A stretch of 64,000 bases of DNA from Diplodia intermedia. Its lineage: Eukaryota > Ascomycota > Dothideomycetes > Botryosphaeriales > Botryosphaeriaceae. The stretch is taken from NCBI GenBank assembly GCA_021495925.1, contig JAKEKT010000059.1:124001-188000 (forward strand), read 5' to 3'. The notes beneath the pieces are model-generated. The model saw only the letters and a program-made list of their open reading frames with translations. It searched no databases and was not told the DNA's origin. The position numbers and the translations under genes are program-made. This document shows, one piece after another, positions 55,701 through 64,000 of this stretch (position 1 is its first letter; every line of letters begins with the position of its first letter).

Positions 55701-58700
55701 CGGCAGCGTCGAGCGACAAGCAACCGTCTTCCCATCTGGGGATGATGCAAGGAAGCGATGACGGGCAGCGTCCAGGAGAGAACGGGGTGCGCCGCGGCTT
55801 GAGCATTGCACGGCGATATGACGATCAGCCAAAGTGCCGGACGACTCGCCGGTACGGCCAGTGCTCTGTGCGTGCTCGGGAGGCGCAACGAGATCGCAGC
55901 TACTGGACGCGGTGCCTTTAGCAACTTCTCTCGACAGATCCAACAGCTCCTGACGGTTCACAGGCCTTGGCCTTCTGATGCTCTCACGTCCATGGCGCGC
56001 GCCGAGAGGGCGTGCAATAAGAGCTCCCCTAGCACGAGCATACAATAGCATCGTTCGTGCACCGTCAATGCCAGGGGTGGTCCTTGGAGCAATCATGACG
56101 GTGCGGGACCCATTCAGGCTTGAGCATTCTCTCTCCGCCTTGACACCCCCGCATAGTTGAAGCCTTCATCTGGCAAGGCGGCGATACCTCTGATGAATCG
56201 TCCGTAGCGTCATGCCAGCCATCCGTCACAACAGAGCGCGCAAGATTCGTGTCAATGCAGCTCCCCGCTGCGGACGGCTAAGCCAGAGGCCAACGGAGAT
56301 AAAACGGAGTACTGACACGCCAATGCTGCCTGCGACTTCCGTCACGGCTTTAGGCAATCGAGACGGCCTACTCGTCAAGCGCGCCACGGACAAGACAGCT
56401 TGCCAACTTGTCGGCTAATGCCAGATGGCTGACTCGTCATACCTACAAACACAGCTCAGCCAATGGCCGGTGGGCGCAATTCGAAGTTGTGTCATAGATC
56501 TGGGCTGTGATGGCTGCGACAAACGGGAAGAAGGCTGTTGGGCTATGACTAAATCTGGCGTTGGACAAGAACGGAGCGAGGCTCGCTCGTTGCAGCAGTG
56601 GTAGTGGGACCCGCGGGCGGCCGACATCGCCATCCCCTTTGTGATCGACCCAGGCATCCCGAGGGCAAGGCCATGGTGGAGCCCGCTTCCGGTAGTGTCT
56701 CCACCAAGCTGAGCGCAAGAACAGAGTGATGATGACGATTCCCGATGCTGGCCTGAGCAAGGACGGAATGAGGCAAGGCGCCAACGGCGCGTTGACGGCC
56801 GCCTGGCGATGCAGCCCGCGGCGGACCGGGCACGCATGTAGCATCAGGGCCGGCCACGGGGAGAGAGCAGTTCTGGTGGCATGCGGGCCTCGAGCTCAGC
56901 GTGTCGACTTCCCGCCGGACGTGTGGGCTCGCTGCTGGTCCGGCGACGGCGATAGGGCGGGCAGAACCAGGCTGCTGGGCGCCGGCACGGATGCTTGACT
57001 GCGACCTCTGGAGGTGATCCAGGCAGCGGGCTTGTGCGGGTGGGGGGTGGAGACCATCGCTGCCGAAAGCAGCTAGGGTGCCGTGGGATCCCGCAGTGTC
57101 TCTCAGGGCAAGGCGGTCGGAGCGCAGCGCAGCGTCGGACGTGCAAAGGGGCGCGGTGAGGAAATTGGAGATTGGAGATGATGAGGACGAAGCGAAGTGC
57201 CCGCGCGCGCGGGGAACGGCGGCCGTTGGCAGGCCTGGCGCGCGGTGACGACTCGCGTGTGCACCGCCGCTGCACGTCTGGCTTGGCGGTTGCCCAAAAG
57301 GATGGCCGTGGCGGTCGATCCGTGACTGCGCGGGCGCTGCGAAATGACGGCCGCGCTCTGCAACGCCCACAGGGCCAGAAAGCTCCGCGGGTGCTGCCCC
57401 TGCGCCGCGCGCGGCGGGTCTGCGGGTCACGCAGCCTGTGCGCCAGCCGCGGGGACCTGCCCCGGCGCCTCTCATGGGGCCTCTGCCATCGCTACGTGCT
57501 GCCGGGCGCCGGCAACAGGGCATCCAATGCAGCCTGCACGCCGCGCGCACGCCGGCACTGTGACGGGGGCGCGTCCGCCCGCTGCGCTTTAGGTATGGCG
57601 CTGCCGAGGGCGCAGGCGCAGGCACACTTCGAGACGTCGTCCGCACCGCACCGCCTGGCTGACTCAGGCGCCGCGGGCTCAGGCTCAGTCTTAGGCCTGC
57701 GCGCCCGCCGATGCCGCATGAGGGCTGGGCAGCACGACAGTGACAGGCAGGCCGGGCAGCAGGACTCGCGCGGTCGCGTCGACGGCCGCCGGCACGGATG
57801 CTTGATGTGCGCCACGCGGATTCGACAGGACAAGAACGGCGCGCGTGCTCGGGCTGCACCCCATGCTGCGTTTGCGTTTGCGGACCCTGGTCGGTCCCCA
57901 AAGGTGAAGCGTGCCCGCGCGGCTGCCCGCTCCCAATATCGCTCCTGCTATATCTGATCGCCTGGGCCAATTCTCGACGGCGGAAAAGTGGGCTGACGGC
58001 GATTCGAGGCGACGACGCCGCTTGACAGCTTTGCTAGCCCTTGACTGCCCTGCCCGGTCAAAGTGCCCCCAGACCCTTGCGTCGCCGCAAGCCATTAAAG
58101 CTCCCCTCCACCTTGCACCATTGCAACACCATTTGCGCGCGCCGAGCACCTTCCCGCCGCCTCAGTCCTGCTCTGCCTCTGCCCCCAGAAGTGTCTGGAC
58201 CCGCCGAGGCGCATGTGTCTGACGAGCATTCCGCCGCCGACTCACGCCGCATTTGCGCTCCACCGTTGATCTGCCTGCGCGGTCACGCCTGAATCACCGT
58301 ACGCTCCTCCGCTCCCCCAGACTCGCCCACCCGAGCACCGCTGCAGTCAAGACAAGCCCCGAGCCCGTCGAGCCGGCCCTCGATCCCTTCTCTTGCTGTT
58401 GCGTCCGCCATCCTCCCCGCCGCCCGTGGTCGTGTGTCTTCCCGTTGTCAGGCGCGCATCGCTGCATTCTTCAGCGGTCTCTCTCACTGTTGGGTAGGCG
58501 CATTCCTCGCCACCACAGGACCTCGCCCACCAAACATCAACAACACCATCAACAACAACACAGACGGCTGACAACATGACACCAACAGACTCGATCGCCG
58601 CCACCTTGCCACTCGAAACTCGCCGGCTCGGGCCTTCCAATTGCATCTGATCTCGCCGCTCCATTTCCACGACCAATCCAGCGGCCCATCTAATGCTGAC

Positions 58701-58732
58701 CGTCTCGTAACGTCGCGGCGCACTCTGCCTTT
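52786..58732. other. Gene-free stretch between the island and the RasGEF gene
   Basis: About 6 kb of ordinary to high GC with CpA and TpG intact, so RIP stops abruptly at the left edge. Many overlapping open frames occur on both strands, the longest being 56,549-57,970 (-, 473 codons), but all are Arg/Ala/Pro/Ser-biased and resemble no family. Their length is explained by GC-richness. The last few hundred bases are pyrimidine/CA-rich like a leader. It probably includes the RasGEF promoter. A 19-bp direct repeat lies at 56,980 and 57,787. Confidence 0.5.
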
Positions 58733-61700
58733 ATGTTATTGTCCTCGCTCTCCGTGTCAAGTATTCTGCTGGACGACTCCGGTTCCAGGAATACTCGCAG
58801 ACGGGAAGCCCGGCACGCGAAGAAGGACTCCAAGATGTCCGATATCGTGCTCAGAGAGGGCATGGACCGCACGAGCGCGTGTGTTGCGCCGCTCACCATC
58901 AAGAAGAAGCCCTCAACAACGTGGAACAGCGATGGCGCCCGGAGCATGCAGTCCTCACCTAAAAGCCGGCGGACAACCGGCTCCATCACGTCGCAATTCC
59001 AAATGTCACCACCATTGACTCCCCGCGCCAACCTCGAGGCTGAGATGCCCACCGCAGAGCCGGAATCCTTCCCCAACTATCTCCGCGCTTTCTACCACTT
59101 CCATCCTTCATCCACAATTTCCTCCGTGGGAGACGAATGTTCCATCACGGTCCCCATCAACCAAGGAGACGTCATCCTGGTCCATTCAATACACCCTAAT
59201 GGCTGGGCAGACGGCACACTCCTGATTTCCGGGGCTCGCGGCTGGCTCCCCACCAATTATTGCGAGCCTTTTGACCATCCATCAATCAACAGTCTTCTAA
59301 ATGCACTCACTCATCTTTGGGACCTTGTGAGAAGTGGTGAGGGCGGCAACGCAATGGTATTTGCAAAACAGGACTATGCCAGGTCAATGATTGCAGGAGT
59401 CCGTTTTCTTTTGGTTAGTTCGGAGCGAGACAGGCTTCTCAGCTGGAGAAGCATTTCATGAATGTGAGCTGACCCTGCGACAGGAAAAGTCCGACTGCTT
59501 AACACGGGAATCGCACAACGTCCAAGTACACGTCGGCATAAGGCGGATGCGGAAAGGTCTGTTGGGCGACTTGTCATCACTTGTCAAAACAGCGAAACAC
59601 TTGCAGCAGGTCGTGTCTCAGGGCGACCCCGCCGAGGAGCCCATCTACGACCTCCTCGACGAGATCGTTTTGAAAGCATTCAAAGTAGTTACCCGAGCCG
59701 TCCGTTTCCTCGACGTATTCGCGCAGGAAATCCAGACCCCGTCGCAATCGCTGGTTGTTGACGCGCCAATGGACGAGGCAGAGAGGCCACTCACGCCGCC
59801 GCATGATGTTCCCGAAAGCAACGTTGAGCAATCGCAGTCAGCCGAGGATGGTGCAACTGAGCCACCCGAGAGCGTTACTGCTGTGTCACCCACAGGCGCG
59901 GCGAGAACGGACGATGAACCGGCCGACGTGAGCAATATCAACACTCCTCGCACCAACGCCAGCATCACAGATCCTGTACCAGTGCAGTCTTTGCCAGCGC
60001 TGTCTCCCTCGAAATTCACCCCATCGAAGCGCATCTCGATCTCTCACCGAGCGTCGTACACAAGTCAGGTGAGCGGCCAACGCAGACACAACCTTGCATC
60101 GGAACGACTTTCTGCCGCCCAGGATTCGTTTCTGGGCTCGATTGGCTCGTTCATTGGGTTACACCTCCAGTCACGCTCCTCAAGCGAGCTCCTCTCCACT
60201 ACCCAACAATCTGTCATTGCGTGTCGCCAGCTCCTGAACGTCGTGGAAGAGGTATGGGAGCGCGACGCTCGTCGCTCAGAACCACTTTCTCAAGCAAGGG
60301 ACGCAATGCATGAGAAGCTGTCTGAGCTCGTGCAAGCAACGAAAGACATGTTTGCGCACACAGAGGCCCACAACGAGGAGTTCATGCCTGCGCAAGGCAA
60401 GGAAATCGTCATCGCCGCCACCGACTGTGTCCGCGCTGCCGGCGACTGTGTGACCAAGGCCAAGATTGTCATCGAAAGAATCGGCGACTTCGAGTTTGAG
60501 CGCACAGGAGCTAGCATCTCTGACACCATCTTCGAGAGCCTTGACCTCACCGGTGTTTTAGACGCGACCAACGAGCGCACATCGCAGGACAACGTCACCA
60601 AGCCCTTGCCGGCCCCTCCAAAGGACGCGAGCCGCCCTACTTCGCTCGATGAGAAACCCTTGCCCGAGCCTCCCGCCCCCCTCCCTTCTCCTTCTGCCAA
60701 TACGCAAGCCGCAAGCCTTCAAAGTCCCACTGCGTCCTCCTTCCACTCCTCCAAGGATTCCTCAGTCTCTCTGGCCAAGCTACCAATTCCCCATCTGCCT
60801 CCTCCCTCAGCCAGCACCGCAGACGACTCTCCCAGTACCAACAGCGTCAACTTCCGTTTCCCTGCAAACAATGCCGCGCTGGATAGCGTCAATGCGTCCG
60901 ACTCAACGAGCACGTACCCCAACAGCCTGCGCGGTGATGCGGCCAGCATCATCTCGCACACTTCCACACGGGCGACGACGCCTGACGATGTCCCGTCCAG
61001 CCCGAAGGCCAGCGACATGATCAGCAGCTATCCTAGCATATCCGAGCTGCGTTCGACGACCAGCGAGGATGCCTATGGCGTTGAAGCCCAGTTGATGGAG
61101 AAGACGTACGTGCACGAGCTCGTTTACAAGGACGGTCAGATTGCCGGTGGCTCTCTGCCTGCGCTGGTCGAGCAGCTCACTACTCACGAAGCGACTCCGG
61201 ACGCGACATTCGTCACCACCTTCTACCTCACATTCCGTCTCTTTACCACACCAGTCGAGCTCGCTCACTGCCTAATTGAACGTTTTAACTATGTTGGAGA
61301 GAGCGGCGAGGTTGCTGTTCCTGTCCGGTTGCGCGTCCACAACGTGTTCAAGGGTTGGCTAGAGAGCCACTGGCAGGCCGACACCGACGCCGAAGCGCTC
61401 GGTCTCATCTTGACGTTTGCGACGGGGAAGCTCAGAACTGCCTTGCCCTCGGCTGGAAAACGCCTAGCAGAGCTGGTGGCGAAAGTCAGCCAGATTCGGC
61501 TGGGAGGAACCACCCCACGCTTGACGTCCTCTCAGGGGAAGACGAACACTTCGGCAACTGTCTACACTGCGGCAGACCCCAATGTACCTAACCCGATCGT
61601 CACCAAGAGCCAGATGAACGCTTTGCGGAATGTCCGCAACGGAGCCATGACCACCCTAAGCATTCTGGACTTCGACCCGCTGGAGATGGCCAGGCAGTTC

Positions 61701-62564
61701 ACGCTCATCGAGTCCAAGCTGTTTTGCACGATCCAGCCCGAGGAACTACTCGCATCTGAGTGGACCAAGAAGAACGGAAGAGCTGTCAATGTTCGCGCCA
61801 TGTCAAAGCTGTCGACCGATCTCGCCAACCTCGTTGCCGACACCATCCTTCAACTGGAGGACCACAAGAAGCGCGCTGTCATCATCAAACAATGGGTGAA
61901 GATCGCGGCGAAATGCCTGGAGCTTAACAATTACGACTCGCTCATGGCCATCATCTGCTCACTGAACTCGTCGATGGTCATGCGACTAAAGCGGACCTGG
62001 GACGCCGTCTCGGCCAAGACCAAAGCCCGCCTCGAGGACCTCCGTGCAATTGTCAATGTGGGTCGCAACTACGCCGTCCTCCGAAAGCGTTTGGAAAACC
62101 ACGTGGCTCCTTGCATTCCCTTCGTCGGTATCTACCTCACGGACTTGACTTTTGTCGACGTCGGCAATCAAACGACCCGCCAGCTGCCTGGCGATGGGGG
62201 TGCGGACTCGGGCATCAGCGTCATCAACTTCGACAAACATATGCGCACGGCCAAGATAATTGGCCAACTACAGCGCTTCCAAGTCCCATACCCGCTTGCT
62301 CCTGTCCCAGAAATGCAAGAATGGATGCAGACGCAGATTGAGCGCGTCCGCGACAGCGATCAGAGCAACGTGCAGAGCTACTACCGCCGCTCACTTTTGC
62401 TGGAACCCAGGGAAACCAAGCAATCCAGCCCGGTTGGAGACAACGAAAGTGTGAGGCACTTGAAAGACGGAAGTGGAACCAGAGAGCGATTCGACTTCTT
62501 GAACGCTCTCTCGACGTTCAAATCTTCTTCTGAAAACAATTCGACTCAGAGGGGCAGTTTGTAA
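58733..62564 (+). CDS. CDC25: Cdc25-like Ras guanine-nucleotide exchange factor (SH3-REM-RasGEF)
   Basis: Two exons, 58733-59413 and 59484-62564, giving 1,253 aa. The intron has a GTTAGT donor, GCTGAC branch site and GACAG acceptor. It joins AGVRFLL to EKSDCLTRES, a join that matches fungal Cdc25 proteins. Domains: an SH3 domain (about 115-180; YLRAFYHFHP, NGWADGTLL, GWLPTNYCEPF), a helical region (GIRRMRKGLLGDLSSLVKTA, about 245-265), a long Ser/Pro/Thr-rich linker (about 590-750), the REM domain (about 760-830; GGSLPALVEQL, FVTTFYLTFRLF) and the catalytic RasGEF domain (about 945-1180; LEMARQFTLIES, NYDSLMAIICSLNSSM, PFVGIYLTDLTFVD). The protein swaps GDP for GTP on Ras and so feeds the cAMP-PKA pathway at the plasma membrane. 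Upstream ATGs exist, so the start could lie in an earlier exon, but none is convincing. Confidence 0.92.
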
Positions 62565-64000
62565 TGTTTGGTACCAGCATCGGAATGCCCAAGCCCTCTC
62601 CCAGCATCTTTGTCCAGCTTTCGACAGCATCGCACAGTCATCAACGGCGCAATTCGGTGTTCCCTTTTTTTTTTTTCTTCGGCTGTTTCACTTTCGGTGT
62701 CCTTGCTTCCTCGTTCCCATCCCCCGGGCTTAGGAAGGCTGTATATCACAGGGGGTTTACGACCTTTTCCTTATGTTTCTATGCTACAGCAGGTGTTTAC
62801 GATTTGCTTTCCTACTTTCTGTACTTGATACCTCTCCAGCGCTTTCTGTTTTTTCTGCCCTTCTACAGTACGGACGGGTTTAAAGGTGTGGGATCTCTAT
62901 TTATGCCGGTTACGGGGTCTCATGTTGTCTAGAATATACGGGGCGGGGGAAAGAAAGGGGCGACACCGGCTCATGGTTTGATTTCAGTGTTTTTTGTCAT
63001 GACCGGGTGTTCCTTGCCACCCACTTTCTTTCTTTTCTATACTTTTTGGCTTTTCGGGTCTTGGATTCAATCCCTTGGGGAAGGAGCGCCTGTTCTCTTT
63101 CTGATTTTTTGCCTCTTCGATTACATTGGTGGATCGGAAAAGCTGAGGGAGAAGGCGAAGAAAAGGAAAGTGGAGTCCATGGCACCGGCGTTTTGTCTGA
63201 TTCTCTGGGCGGAAAAGCATACAGCCAGTGCCGAAATGCTGGGGGCGCTTGATGTTTTCCGTTGTTTCCTTGCCGTCACAGCCGCGGCACGAATGGCGCG
63301 CTCATTGATTGAGCATGCTGCTAGACCTTAGTAAATATCAAAACGCCGTTCGCTGACATTGCCGAACGGCAATGGTCTGAGCAAAACATTTTCGTTCCTC
63401 GAGTTGTGTTTGATTCTTAAGTGATCGAAGGCCCAGCAGTCAGCAGTGGGTTGGCAGGAGTATTTCACGCTAGGCACTATATGCTCCATCCTTCTTCTGC
63501 GAATAGTTGATGTCTAGATGCATTCGCTCAATTTCAAAGCATACGCCTACATGCTGATAGGTCCTTCAGCTTCCTACGGACGGCCTCTGGTGACGCTCTG
63601 GCCCTGGGAAAGAGGAAGGGTTAAAGCAGCCAACTACAACTCTACTATTACTGAATTCTAAATCATCGTCAACAGCGAGCAGCTTACACTCGACATCAAA
63701 GTGACATGGCCCAAAGTCACGATATCAACCGGCATATAGACGAACAGAAGACGACGTTCTGACAACTTTCAACCGCACAAACTTTCAGCTGCAGACTACC
63801 GTTTTGGTAGTCCGAGATCATGATAGCAGAGGATTAGGTATCATTGAGTGGTAGAGCAGGTGCAAGGCTGGGTAGGCGCTTCTTCATGATCAATAGTCCA
63901 GAGAGTTACAGCCTGGGAGACCACCGGTTGCCCCACAGTAGATGGAGGGAGAGTTGAGTATGTAGGAGCCAAATCATGCATGGAAGCACTTCAATCGCCA
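62565..64000. other. RasGEF 3' flank to window edge
   Basis: T-rich sequence follows the stop codon and probably includes the 3' UTR. Open frames here (62,564-62,932 and 62,978-63,331, +) are Phe/Ser/Leu-rich translations of T-rich DNA, not genes. An 18-bp perfect inverted repeat lies at 63,357-63,374. Nothing identifiable begins before the edge. Confidence 0.45.

Noticed and set aside
56549..57970. 473-codon open frame on the reverse strand
   Set aside because: It is Arg/Ala/Pro/Ser-biased with equally open frames on the other strand. GC-rich DNA explains it and no domain is visible.
62564..62932. 122-codon Phe-rich frame with apparent membrane segments
   Set aside because: Translation of the T-rich 3' flank of RasGEF. 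The hydrophobicity comes from T-runs.
63850..63900. tRNA-like A-box sequence (GAGTGGTAGAGCAGG)
   Set aside because: No B box at the right distance and no cloverleaf pairing found by eye.

Overview
The window looks like a chromosome segment of a filamentous ascomycete (Pezizomycotina). The reasons are short introns (about 50-170 nt) with CTAAC/CTGAC-type branch sites, fungus-restricted families (SUR7/PalI, Cwf18, Cdc25-type RasGEF, CCE1) and a large AT-rich block with the signature of repeat-induced point mutation (RIP). A dothideomycete is my best guess from protein flavour and the bimodal base composition, but this is inference. No bacterial, phage or CRISPR features are present.

Left gene-rich arm (1-26,903). 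From left to right: the 5' end of a MARVEL-type membrane protein (-), an uncharacterised 627-aa coiled-coil protein (+), the Sec61 beta translocon subunit (-, four exons), a mitochondrial CCE1-type Holliday-junction resolvase (+), a GPI-anchored PLC-like phosphodiesterase (-), a SUR7/PalI tetraspan protein (+), a SWIM plus RING zinc-finger protein (+), mitochondrial ribosomal protein uL3m (-), an R3H-SUZ RNA-binding protein (-), a CCHC zinc-knuckle/RS protein (+), spliceosomal Cwf18 (-) and a mitochondrial PPR protein (+). Exon structures were worked out by joining reading frames at splice sites. The genes are unrelated housekeeping or cell-surface functions rather than a cluster. Three concern mitochondrial gene expression or DNA (CCE1, uL3m, PPR) and three concern RNA handling (R3H-SUZ, zinc knuckle, Cwf18). 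Two gene models need non-canonical introns: GC-AG in the SWIM-RING gene and AT-AC in the zinc-knuckle gene.

AT-rich island (about 29,290-52,785). No open reading frame of 60 codons survives in 23.5 kb, and CpA/TpG dinucleotides are almost absent. The architecture can still be read. A Ty3/gypsy LTR retrotransposon lies in reverse orientation between two 796-bp LTRs (29,726-30,521 and 49,428-50,223) with a 5-bp target duplication. Two forward-oriented Tad1-like LINEs are nested inside it: one near full length (31,741-38,235) and one 5'-truncated (42,036-47,527), each with its own target duplication. Removing them leaves an 8,485-bp gypsy element. The gypsy element itself sits in older RIP-altered DNA.

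Right arm (52,786-64,000). About 6 kb of ordinary base composition without a recognisable gene is followed by a two-exon Cdc25-like Ras guanine-nucleotide exchange factor (58,733-62,564, +) and 1.4 kb with nothing identifiable up to the window edge.
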